Source: Scortum barcoo
Lineage: Eukaryota; Chordata; Actinopteri; Centrarchiformes; Terapontidae
Direction: 5' to 3'
NCBI GenBank assembly: GCA_023238725.1
Contig: CM041547.1
Location: 16,941,644-17,005,643, forward strand
DNA: 64,000 nucleotides
Shown here: one piece after another, positions 1 through 12,799 of the stretch
Position numbering within the stretch: the stretch's first letter is position 1
Layout: each line of letters starts with the position of its first letter
Made by a program: the position numbers and the translations under genes
The notes under the pieces: model-generated
Seen by the model: only the letters and a program-made list of their open reading frames with translations
Database searches by the model: none
What the model was told of the DNA's origin: nothing

Positions 1-218
1 TAGCCGTAAACATCGTTGCCGCTCTCTCTCTGTGTGACTGGTCTGTTAGTGCTGCCAACTGAACATTACTCTATTGGAGAGACTGATGAGCGGGGACAAG
101 GGTTATTTGTAGTTCTAATATAAGACCATGGAGTTCATGCAGTAGAGAGAAATTGCTTTAATATTTGCAGGACAAGCAGCAAAGTAATGGTTTGAAAACA
201 TTAAGAGAGTTTAGAGAG

Positions 219-452
219 GGTTTGACATTCTGGGTAATACTGTTATTTACTTTCTTACTGAGAGGGTCAATTCCACAAGCCACTTAGCACAAAGACTGGA
301 AACAAAGGGAAAAAGCTAGCCTGGTTGTCCAAATGTAACAAAACCCAGCACAAATGAAGACGTTATCACATATAACATGAACAAAAACTAAAGTTTAAAG
401 AAGGTCAAGTTCTCAGCAAGAAAGCGAATAGGAGCTTTTCCCAAAATGTCAC
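219..452. mobile_element. Degenerate MITE-like repeat, copy 1
   Basis: It begins TTTGACATTCTGGGTAATAC and ends TTTTCCCAAAATGTCACAAT, which are imperfect inverted ends. Inside are words such as CACAAAGACTGGAAACA and AGCTAGCCTGG that also mark the copies at 14455 and 23456. I recognise it from experience as a very common percomorph repeat; the family name was not checked. Confidence 0.65.
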
Positions 453-3400
453 AATGTCACAATCCTTCATAAAAAAAAAACAACAAAAAAAAACAAATCA
501 AACTTCAGGGACTTTTGATATGATAAAATCAAATAGATCAATCAGTCATTGCCAAGTAGAGACCCAACATGAGTCACTGAGGTTGGCAGACAGACTAGAC
601 GAACAGGTAGACAAATAAAAAAGGTTTGTATTTAAATCTCTACTTGGAATTTGGACGTCCCACTCCTGACATAAAGTTAGAAAATGTTACTTCGATAAAT
701 TGCCCCCATTATCCTGAGATATTTCTTTAACGTTTAACGTATTCTCACCTGACATTTGAGATTTTGTTTAAACAGGCCAATATAAATAAGAGAATGAGAT
801 CTTTTTTACATTGCTGCTGCGATTTGTGGTTTAGGCTGGTAAAGATGCATATTTCATAAAAACAAATTCTCCACATGCGTCTTTAGAGAACATGAAAATC
901 GGGCCTCACAACTCCCCTCATCGTAGGCTTTGTTCATTATTTGGCTTATCAGGGCAGAGCAGCTTTGAACAGAATAAATGACAAAGCTGTCATCTGAGAG
1001 AGAAAAAGAGAAATAAAGTAAGACACCAAGAGAGACAGGTAGACGGAGACAGAGGCATCGTAAGTCCAGCGTGATGTGTGTGAGTGCCAGATAAAACACC
1101 TGTACACGCGCACACACACACGCACACACACCCTGACTAAAAACAGCACTGCGTTTAAACTGCCATGTTTGACGGCGACTCCCGGCAAAGTGAGCTGCTT
1201 TCAATTCAGCTGGCAGATGCTGCGCTCTCTTTGTCTCGCTGTGATTTTTCTTTGAGTTCACAGGAGCAGTGTTTTTTCCCGCTCTCCTGATAGCCGGCCT
1301 CCTCAGATCTCTGTTGACTTGTGAAGCAAAAGCAGTTTAAGAGCAGCAGAATAAAAGCGGCTATTTTAAGGAGAGCGTCTTGAACTTAACTAGCCTCTTT
1401 GCTGTCAGTTGCACTCCCACAGAGAAAAAGTGGATGTGATATGAACTGGGAGGGAGCAGAGAGACTGGAAGGAATACCAATGTTGTATTTTTTTTTTCTT
1501 TTTACGCGTATGTTTCGGTATCTCTGTTGCAATCTGAGCTTTATTGCTGTGGACTGTTTTGCCTTAGACCAAGCCTTGGTATAATGGCATCCAGGCTGAG
1601 GCAGGTATAAACACTAACCAGACAGCAGCATTAAGAGACACAGACACAATCTATCAATCACACAAATCTATAAAATCCTCATGGACTTATTTTTTATTGT
1701 TTCGCTGATCTAGTCTAGACCTTTTGTTGTTGTGTGTGTGTGCACATACCCTCTTTGTATTCAGGTGTTAGCGAGCATGTGTGTGCAGGCCTCTATTTGC
1801 TCTGTGCAAGTGCAATCCTGTGCAATTTTGTGCATGTTTATTGCTGTTTGTGTGTGTGACAGCACAGGGAAAACCCATTCATTTTTCCATGCCAGCTTCT
1901 GAGGAGCAACAGTTTGGAAGGAGAAATATGGTCCGTCCATATCAGCTGCCTTCACCGCCCTGTGATCATCACCCCCCTCTCCGGCGCCCGCTCCGACCGA
2001 GAGCGAGCGCTGACAGTGGAACAACTTACTCTGCAACATCAGTGGACTACGGCTTTATGCTAGATTTGTCTTTGCATGCACACACTGCGCATTTAAGTTG
2101 GGAATGATTGCCTCTGACACTGGCTATATTTACACTTGAAAATGACACAGTGTCAAAAAGAGGTCAAAGTTTTGCGTGAGCAGGCTTTATGTTTTGAGGA
2201 GAGAGCTTGGAAAAGCGAGGACATTAGAGTTATGTTGGGTTGGTGAGAAATGAAAAAAAAAAGAATTATAAAAAAAATAGAATTATTTCCCATCCTGCCA
2301 TGGCGAGATAAGAAGCGATCTAGGGCCATGTAATGAGCTGATGTGGAATTAGTTTGGGAAGCGCACAATAGGAGGGACAACACAAAAAGCTCTGCGAATA
2401 GACGCATAGACTCGCGGATTAAGCCGGTCCTCGACAGACTTAGTTTGCGTCTGTGAAAGTGACCCATATAGTCAAAAAAAGAGTCGAACAACGAGCAATC
2501 AGCTGAAGGCGATATTTTCATTTTCTAGAACCTTGTTTTCATACATTTATTAAATAAGCTAAAGGTCTGAAGGGAGCAATACAAGAACTCGCTTTTCCTC
2601 GTGTTTGTGCACTTTCAGGGTCCCTGCCTAACACTTGTGTGAAGTGAAAAGATGAACCGCTGTGCTTGTAACTGAAGAAGAGGGCCTACTATTAATATTT
2701 CAGATACACATAGAGCATACATAACGAGCATACATAACGAGCTTACAAAGGCGGAGAGGGGAGTTACAGAATTACTTGGCAGTTTAGGTACGATGCACGA
2801 GGCGAGAAAAAAGGTTTACTGTGTCTCGCAATGAAGTCGTCTCGTTAGCTCCCTGACACCATCGCTTCTGTGAGTGAAACCTTAATGGAGACAAAGCTGT
2901 GTTGTAGGTTTGTACTCAGCGAGAGGCATTCGGTGGGCGTCGGAGCTGTGCTGGTGCCAAAGGAGGAGACGAATCCCCACAGATACCAGCTGACGGTGAT
3001 TTTATATAAAATGACAGTCCCACCGACAGTCTGTTTTTAATCTGCTGACCTACGGCATAACGAAGAGACTTAAATCGCAGATGGCCACGATATCCTAAAA
3101 ATCTGTGACGCTAATGAAGAAAGGGTTGAAATTTATATGATCTTGTCTTTTTGTTGTCTTTGTTCTGCCACCAGACTAAAACTGAAGATTAAAAAACTGT
3201 AGAAAAACATTGGGAAGGAACTAAAAGCACAGATTATTTTAAATTATGTGTTATTTATGATGAATTTAAATATGTATAACTGTGAATGGCAGGAGCAAAG
3301 TTCGTCTGGACATGTGAAACGAGAGCTGAGATGGTCCAAATTAAAACGGAGCAAAAGGTGCAGATTTAGGCCTACAAAGCAGTTACGTAGTCTCGCACAT

Positions 3401-4732
3401 GAAGAGCAGGTTCTCTGTTTTAGCGGATGGCGACTTTGCAAAATGACTGAGATGCTTTGCTTGTTGATAAAAAACATTGTGTGTTTGTATTGCTAAAATA
3501 GAAAGCATGCATGTCCCCCCTTTAGACTCTCATTAAAGCAGCTGCAGAGTAAAAAAGGCTACAGACATAAAGGTATGACTAAGCTGCTGTGATCTGATGT
3601 GGAATGACGGCCACGTAGCCATGTAGGTAAACACGCCACCTTTAGCACGCCACCCTCAGCTATGGGGTAGGTTGTGATGCAGATACATACTATCCCGGGG
3701 CCGTGATGGAGCAACGCGGTGACCTGCGATACAGAAAAAGTCACTGCCAGCGTGCGAATGTCAAGACTAACTGCTGATTCCCGACTCTAGGTTAAAATAT
3801 TTGCATCCACATAATGGATATGCAATACATATTTTTAGGACAGCACAGTCATGTATGTAAACAAGGCCCATCTGGCACGCAATCCCCATCAGACCTCTAT
3901 ATTAACATAAAACAGCAAGGTGACCCGAGACCACATCACTTAGCCCCGAGGCAGAATAACTTCGAATGAGCACTGTATACTGCCCCTGATTAACTTCACG
4001 TAAGTATATTCCTAACGTGATAACATTTGTTCTGAGCTGCGTAAAGTCACGGCACATGCAGCGTATTCATACAGACATAGAGTAACTTTGTTTTTTTATG
4101 CAACTGACCTGTTTCTGTTGCTTCATTTTACAGCGCTTTGTAACTCTTAAGTGATCTGCAAAGCACTAAAGCTCATTTGAAACATACTTTCCAGCACATC
4201 TAGTGTTGAGTGTTGTTACTGTAATACAGCAGACTAAAAGATTAGATGCAGGCTTGTCAACACACAATACTGGCTAAATCTCTGGAGCAGCTGTGGGGAT
4301 GAGGGTGGGGTAACTACGTGAGTACTCCTCTCACTCTGCTAAAAATAAATAAATAAAAGAGACTAACAGAACAAATTGACTAAATTTGTATATCATCACA
4401 CTAAAAGTGGAATAAATGGAGTATGAAATGGCAATGAAATTAACAAGTGTAAACACTCTGTTAAGGCCTTAAATCTGTCTTTATCACAGCAGTAAATGCC
4501 TATTAAACAGTGTCTGAGTGCTTTCTCCAGTATTAACATTTCTTATGCATATTACTTTGCTTGGCTTTGTCAGCAGTCATGGCAGAACAAGGGGAGGAGG
4601 AAGACGCTGTGGATGGTGACAGTTATTGTTGTTGTGCTGCTCTTATGCAGAGGTCTTGACACCAGCCCTTCAGAGAGCAGAGGTCAACCAGACAGTGGTG
4701 GGACAGCTACATAAACTGGAGTATGAATACTA

Positions 4733-4895
4733 GAACACTTAAGTACAAATTCAATGTATTTGCACTTTACTTGAGAATTTATATTTTATGCAGATTTATA
4801 CCTCTACTCCACTACATTTCAGGGAAAAATATTCAACTTCTCACTCTATTACGTTTGTCTGACAGCTTTAGTTACTTCCAATTTTTCATCCACTT
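4733..4895 (+). mobile_element. Interspersed repeat of the ACTCCACTACATTTCAG family, fragment
   Basis: The words ACTCCACTACATTTCAGG and GACAGCTTTAGTTACTT, in that spacing, mark a very common teleost non-coding repeat. The same words recur, degenerate, at 19545-19750. Confidence 0.65.
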
Positions 4896-7800
4896 TGTAC
4901 ACTGCTTGCTTAGAAAGACCTGCTGTTGTTTTTTTCGTGTGGTTGCTCACACCGAGGAGATTTAGACTGTGGCAGTATTTAGGTCGTACAGTTTTTCGCT
5001 CTCCCATGAGACAGCTGCCGTTTAACTACCATCATAACACCCTAAAGCTAAATTCTCAAGTTGCACCTGCTGCGGCTGCGTTGGTCCACATACTGCCCAA
5101 CGTCCCCGGTGATTTGGAACAAGCATGAAGCTATTTAGGAGTGATGCAGGATGTCGCCAAACATGGGCTAAATTTGCAAGAAGCTGCCTCGTGAAACAGA
5201 ATTCTATTTTTAGGATCAAAACCTGTCATCCTCGTCTGAAAGTTTCCTGCTCCTCCAGGTGAGATACTGCAGCAGTCTCGCTGCTCAGCCAGCTCTGAAT
5301 AAACGAAGCTTTATCACAGTAACTCCATCTGTGTTCTAAAATCACATTTTTGAGGAGAAAAAAAAGTTGCCACACTTTACTTCATTACACATACGCACCA
5401 GTGGTATATGAAGTATATGAAGAGAGGGGTAAAAAAAAAAAAAAAGCTCCCTGCATCTGGAGGTCCAGATTTATTGAAGTAGAGCTCGCTCATCACAAAG
5501 ATCCATAAATGTGGATCATCTTCAGTTGAACATGAGAATCAGACAGGCTTATGTACTCAACACTCTTCTTCAAGAGAGCTGATCTGGGCCTGGAAAACAA
5601 TGAATCGTATTGATATTTGGCTATACATTTGATTCTTTTTTAAATTAGAAACATTGGAGCATTCAGTCATTTATTTCAGGTTTTTTTAAAACCCAGTACT
5701 TAATGCATGTAGGTAATGCATTTTATACTTAGTATGATGATATAGTATGAGAAGTCTTTGTCTCTGCTTCACTTTTATAGCAGACTGCAGTCAGCCCCAT
5801 GCTTCTGACTTAAAGCAGAATATGGGGTTTGAAAGAAATACTTTTAGCTGCCTTGTCAGAATACCAATACTTGCTTGAAAAATAATACTCTCTGAACAAA
5901 GGATGTATGTGTGTTTCCTCCCTCAGTTAAATTCTGTTAACAGCACTGACTCGTTGGTCCATCTGATCTGATCACCTCAAAAATACCACAGAGCTGCAGT
6001 GGCAGGCCATCTGTGTGCCAACACCTTCAATGCCAATGCCTCCGCGCTATGTTTTTTTCTTTTCTTTTCTTTTTTTTTTTACTCACATCCAGGCCAGTGA
6101 GCTGATTTCGACTTCCAATCAAAATGGATGTAGAAGCCTGGAAGTCGCTCTCATCTGTTTTAGAGTTGCTTTGAGCTGGTGACTCCTAAAATGTTTCTAT
6201 TTCCACCTCAACAGAAGACAAACACCAAAAAAAAAAAAAAACTTTTTCCATATGGACTCTGATCTTCTGTTTAAATGACATCTTTGAATTAATCTGCTTT
6301 TAAACTGAACTTCAAGTATTTCTTTCTCCCACGTGTAAAATGGACAAACCTTTATTCTCCCACACATCAATAAAGTTTAAATTCTGACATGTGATCAAAG
6401 TAAATATGAAACAGATACACATGGAGAACCGGTTTGAAGATTTTGGCTTTCTTTATTAATCTTGTTTACTTATATGCGAGCTGTGGGCCAGTCACTAAAC
6501 ATAGATGCATCTCTAATGAGTAATGTGACCTTAATATAACTTGTCACATCCTGTTAGTCTTTGACGCACTAGGAAGCATTAAGTGAGCTGAGTGCAATAC
6601 GCTTGTGTCAATTATTTAAGAGGAATGCCATGTAGAATATGTTTTAGCCACCATTATTGGTGGGGAAAAAAATAGGTATTAGCAGTCATGGGTGTTGCTT
6701 CTGTGATGTTTTTTTGTCATTTTAAATAGCTGGTGTTCTTCTTTAATGAAGGAGGAACTGTGCACACTTAGCTGTAACACCCACATCCCAACAGCTGTCA
6801 CAGCTCCACCAGTTTATCCCTGGTTGCATATTCGCAAGCCTGCAGCAAAACCAATACAATTCACCCTGAGGAGAGCATGAACGACATTACAATCCATCCA
6901 ATAGTTGTTGAGGATTTTTACTACAAACCACAAGTGTGAATAGCAATTTGTCACTAATGCGTGAGAGGAAACGTGAGAGGATCATGGCCATTGTTTGACT
7001 TTTGATTTTTCATCCTATGGTAAATCAAAAGTGCTCTCCACGCTGAAACTTTTTCCTCATCCTGACATCACTTCACATGTGACGTGCTGTCGGAGTCGGC
7101 TGTTCGGCTACCTAATGAGCGGCGGCCTGTTCTCAGGTGCCAGGCTTCGGGAGCGAATGTGATGTGATGAGTATTAGCGCACGGCCAGTGTCACAGTAAT
7201 ACAAACATGCTGTCACTTCAGGATCGCTGTGGATCACATCCCTCCACGGCGACCGGGTTGGCCTGCGGGTGCGGCTCGCCTGCCACTCCCAGGAACACTT
7301 AACATGACACAATGACTCCACAATAGCAAAAACAACAGCTTCTCTGTCTCTGGTGACACCATCATGGGAACTACCTGTCATTTATATTATTTCTCATCAA
7401 ACCTGACAGAAAGTACTGTGAAAAGCCTAGTGGCTAATCACATCATTATCACGCACTTACAGTGTGTTTTACATTATTAACAAACTGCCAAAAAAAAAAC
7501 ATTAAAAACATGATTAGCTTATAAACGGTAACTGGACTTCACACGACAAACTAAGAAATGTTCCGTCCAAACTTGATATAGCAATTTAATCATGCCTGAT
7601 GTCAATAATTGCCTCTTAAATCTGTTTCCTTTAGCACTGCGGGCTCACTCCCTCTGGCTCGGTGCCTGGGATGACTTATTTGGTTCTGCTCCAAAGCGAC
7701 GGCGGTCCTGTGATCTTTCATTACAAGCTGCACCTCTACGTCAAACCCTGCCGCCACAGTCACAGCTCCAGAAATTCAGCCAACATATGGAGCGTTCCCA

Positions 7801-8551
7801 TAGCTGTCAGCTCCATTAAAAAAACTGCTTATGCCTCAAAGTCATGAAGAATTGAAATATGGACACCTGGGCAGCTTGTTATGTTTGTAAAAACAGTGAT
7901 TTGACAACAGATTGAACAAAATACACTTTTTTTTTTGTCTCATCAGACATGAAATCTCTGGTGGAAGACGAAGGAGACGAAGACAACAGGAAGAGATGCG
8001 TTTTAAATGGTTTAGAGAAGAGATTATAATTAACGCTGGAAAATTAATAGTGCGTCACGGCTATGGGTTCAGGTGATTTCTTGGAAAGTTAGACAAAAAT
8101 GTAAGGAGTAGCACTTAATGCTAATCTGTAGATTGAGCAATATGAATTTAGAAAAACTCACTTTACTTTTTCACCCTTTAAATTAAAAATTATATTTAAG
8201 GGGGAAACACTTGACACAGTATGAAGAAAGTCTTAGAGCAAACTGATCATTGAAAAAAGTGATCAGTGACGTCCAAATGATTGTTTAGGTGATACATTTT
8301 TTAAAAGGGTCCTATTGTTTATGACATTAAGCTCAATGTTTGCAATTTTTTTGAAACATCACATTTCCTCCAGCTTTTCTTGACATGAATGAACACATGA
8401 AGGACTTTAATGATTAAAAAAATCCTATTCAATTATCAATGAAATTGTCTATTGATAAGATATTTGTGTCTTTTGTGCTTTGGGTCAGTAATAAAGTGTC
8501 TCAGACTATTAAAATGCACACACACAAACAAATAAGGAGTCAGGCGCTCAC

Positions 8552-8720
8552 CCTCGCGAAGTGCTCGGGGTCCCTCAGGAAGACGGTCCTCTCCTTAGCG
8601 ATGCTGTTGCTATGGTAGAACTCCACCAGCTCATTCAGGGAGGAGAAGAGCTCGTCCCACACGTAGTACTGAGCACAGCGATCCTGCAGCACCTTGAAAT
8701 GCTGAACGTGGTCCCCGTAA
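8552..8720 (-). CDS. grap: grap coding exon 4 (second half of SH2)
   Basis: 169 nt encode residues 100-155, including YGDHVQHFKVL, W120, FSSLNELVEFY and VFLRD. The acceptor is TTTCTCTCACAG and the donor GTGAGC, ending in phase 0 as in GRB2 exon 5. The protein would continue into the C-terminal SH3 exon, which lies outside the window. Confidence 0.93.
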
Positions 8721-11700
8721 CTGTGAGAGAAACAGAGAGAGAAGTTTAAAATCATTTCTCAGCTTGACTCATGGTGATGGGAGCAGTTGAAATGAGATTT
8801 ACGCATGAAAACAAACGCTCAACAACAGTTTCAGCCTCACAACAAACTTTTAATATCTAGTTTAGATTTTTGAATGAAGAACATATGGGTAAATAGTTTA
8901 GGAGAAACTGTCCTCTAAAGCCACCATGTTTGTCAGATAAAAAAACAGAGTGGTGTGTGTGGCGTAAAGGTGCTTGAAGTAACATCTGTCATGAGCATAT
9001 TGTTGCAACTTCACAGTGATTAGCAACAGTGGAGCCTGTCAAACAGTCGGGCATGGTCTGAAAGTGTTTGTGTCACATCACAGATTGCTCTTTGCATACA
9101 ATCAGTTTGGACCAGCCTTGGGTTGAGACCAGTGGTCTCGGCCTTTAGTCGTCAAAGCCAGCCCTTCAACTCCCCAGCTGTCAGCTGTTCGGGCTGGCAT
9201 GCATTCAGTGCAGTCCTGCTCATTTGTCTCCTCAGAAAGCACTGAGGTCACCACTTATCTATGACTTGTTTATGCTTATTTTATATTTACCCTTTTATCC
9301 TAAAGTCCATAATGGAAAAATCTGTGAAAACGAATGATGAGAGAACTCTAAAACAGAAAAAAAACAATACAGAAGCAGATAAAAGAGCTCATAAAGTCAC
9401 TACATTTATGAGGAGAAACCCTTGTTGATGCCTTGTTGATCTAAATCAATATAATTACTAGATATTGGACAAGTCACTAATGGAGTCCTTTTTTTAATCA
9501 TATTTTTGAATTAAAAGAGCAGACTATGACATTTACACAGGCCGCTCTGTGGGGCTGGGGTCTTCTGTGCAAAGAAGATGATGTCAAACAAACGTAACAC
9601 CCATTTCGATGTGTGTCACTAAAATAAAAATCATTCTCACGCCATGTAATGTGGAAAATGAACTGTCACACATGCCTTAGTCTCATTTTGAGAAATACAG
9701 AGTTGACGGAAGAACAAAAAAAAAATTTTGTGTAGCTTAAAAAATAATGAAATAAAGACAAAATAGCCGCAGCGTTGGAGTGCATGCCTTGTTGTTATGA
9801 TTAAAAGAGTTTGGCTGGTATTCATTGGCAATCATACCTGCTCCCCTGTCCTGCTCTGTGGTGGTTGCTAAGTAACTTGCCAGCTTATCTTTAGAAATCT
9901 GGACATCTCACCATGATTGTACTGTTACGTAACTGCATCTAATATGCAGCGGAAGTCAATACTACTCCCCCATATTTCTAAACACATCACAGCAGTAGGT
10001 GTGTGTGAGGCTTATATTAATGATGGTTAAAATCTCCTTCCCCATGGTTGGGAAAAAATAATCCGGTAAGGAAAACCAGCACTGGTGTCTATTAAAACAC
10101 AGCAGATTCTTCCTATAAATGACATGCCCTTGCTCTGAAGTAAACACTATGGCTTTTGTGGTTTAACCCCAATAAACCCCTCCTCAGTGTAGCCTTGACT
10201 GGCGCCGCTCCAAGCACAGAGAAAGTAAATGCGCATCGGCTTGTTTCAGCCAGAATTCCTTTCTCTATTCAGGCGCTGAGCTCTATGAACAAGCAGGCCT
10301 GAGTCCCCGGTGACTGGATGGCATTCATCCACACCTCCACCCTGCCCTTCTCTCTCTGCCTTCTCTGGTTCACCCCTCATGTCCTCATTTCTCTCTTCTC
10401 TCCCTCAGTCACCCTCCCAAAAAATTATGAAGCTGTGGTGACAAAAAAAAAAAAAAAGAAAGAAAAAGGGTGCTTTTTAAGTTGAAAACAGTCATTCAGA
10501 GCAGACGTAAAGTTTTGTTTGACTCATATCTGGATTGATACTGTACCTGCCTTTGTAGCCTTTGAACATTAACTCATCCTGTGTGAGCAGCAGCTTCGCC
10601 CCTGGGTTTGTACTCTGTGCTGCTCTCACTCTTCTCTGTCATCTGACTTCTCTCTAACTTTCTCCCATTGCATCTCTGCTCCACTGTGTCTCCATCCCCT
10701 CTCCTCATTCAGCCCTATCCCTCACAAAAAAACAGCTCTGGTCCCTGTGAATGATCTCTGTCAGCCCCACCACTGCTCCCTAGTTGTCTGACGCCATCTG
10801 CTGCACCCTGCGGGCTGGGCTCCGTTATTGCCAGCTGTTTTGTCTGAGCTGGACAAAGTTACCTGGGCCAGTGCCCTCGCCGGATATGTGTGTGAAAATG
10901 GACGACAAAGACGCTAAATTATGAGAATTTAGATTGTGTGAAAAGATTATCGTGGGGTAGAGATTAAAGACAGGATGTTGACAGGACAAAGACTTTCCTT
11001 TCAGGGGTTTCACAATACGTTAGTTAGAGTGAGGCACATCAAGCACGTAGAGGGAAGTAAAAAGGAAACTACTTCATTTTTAAACTGCGCTGCCATCTGT
11101 AAATTTGAACAACTTGCTCATAGTGTTTTACGTCTAATTCCTGGAAGAATTACATTACATTATCAAAGAGAGTGGCTGCATACATTAATGCATGCAGCCA
11201 CTCTCTTTGATATGGAAACTCTAATCTCACACGATGTACAATGCGATAAATCTAAAATAGAAAGTCCGTTTGTGGGGCACTGTGATAGATTAGCTAAGGC
11301 ACTTCTCAAGTTTGCACAAGTTGAAATTACATTGAAACTAACAGGCCATTATTTCAGATGGGTAACTGAAAGCTCCAGATGTCCTAAAATCTGTGACAGC
11401 ACTACAGATGCTATGATGGCAGTGAATTCTCCTGCCTATCTGTTAAACATGGTTTGAGACATGAGAGAAGAAAAAGGATCTGAAATATTTAATATCGAAC
11501 TGTGCCAAGCAGCTTTGAGACGCTTCCAACTATGCCGGTTGTGGGCGGGGAATCAAACACTTAAACCCCAACATCACATATTCACACTCAATTTTCCCCT
11601 GCAGGGCAAAACCCTACTAAACCTCTGTACCACGCGCACTTTTGAGAACACGTTTTAAAGACAAACCGTGGGAAAATGTCCAAAAACAGCCACAGTAAAG

Positions 11701-11978
11701 ACCGCAAAATGGTGGAAAAAAATCAAAACTACAAGCTTGCAAACACAATAAAAACAATCACACAGTGGTGCTTAGACATTCTAACTTAGACCGACTGTTA
11801 TCAGAAGTAGTTTTTGAAAGTGAGAAAGAAAACGCTTTAAAGACGAACGGAGAGGGTGTGGAGGAGAGAGAGCAGATGTACTGCTGTGGCTGTATCAGTG
11901 TGATGTTTTTATTAATTATTACCCAGAGACATTAGAGGAGCAGCGTGCCTAACACAGACAGCATCTGTGTTAGCTTGA

Positions 11979-12015
<37 letters not shown>

Positions 12016-12764
12016 AAGCACAATCTCCAAGTACCCTCTCATCTCCCTGATCCAGTGTAATTAAGGCCCACAGCGATGGAGAGATTATTTTCTTTTTCCA
12101 AGCAAAAAGAAATGCGAGGAGAGAGACAGAGAGACAGAAAGAGATTAAGAGTGAATGAGAACGACTGAAAGAGGGAAAAATGAAATAGAAGTGGCGATAG
12201 AGCACAGCCAGAGATATATGCTGTAGATGGGAAGTTATTTTTAAAACTTTTACACTACGCCAGCACAATTCAGGGCGCTCGAAGGTCATCCGTCCATCTT
12301 TCTCTCCACTTTCTCCATCAATCTCTTCTCACTTCCCTGTTCTCTCATCCTGCCAACCCCCCCTCTCTAGTCTGCTGCTCAGTTTCTAAACCGCTGCAGA
12401 TGTCTGGGATGCTTCATGCAGCCACACTGACACCTCCAGCTGTCAATTTAACTCGCCAACTGCCTGTGTGTGTGTGTGTGTGTAGTGTGTGTCAGTAATC
12501 GATGGTCGTGTCAAGCAGTTATCTGAATGTGTGTCAGCCTGTGTGCTCGCTGCAAATCGTTGATTACAACAGTGTTTACATGTACAGACCCCAGCTCGTG
12601 TGTGTGTGTGTGCGTGCGTGGGTGTGTGTGGTCCTGCAAGTGTGTGTCAACCAAGCCTGCCAGTAAGCGACCGAGCCACTGAGTGAGTGAGAGGTCCAGC
12701 TCCTCCTGCAGCATCAATAAAGCATCGGCATCACCTGTATCCGATAGATGGATGAGGAGAGAGG

Positions 12765-12799
<35 letters not shown>

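Larger units (their letters stand above)
1..8551 (-). other. grap intron 4 (incomplete; runs off the left edge)
   Basis: No coding exon is recognisable on either strand here. I looked on the minus strand for the C-terminal SH3 of GRAP (FDF, PxWW and FPRxYV signatures) and did not find it. The stretch holds two recognisable degenerate interspersed repeats (219-452 and 4733-4895), several poly-A/poly-T runs and AT-rich unique sequence. A short tandem duplication of 13 bases occurs at about 2713-2740. Confidence 0.7.
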
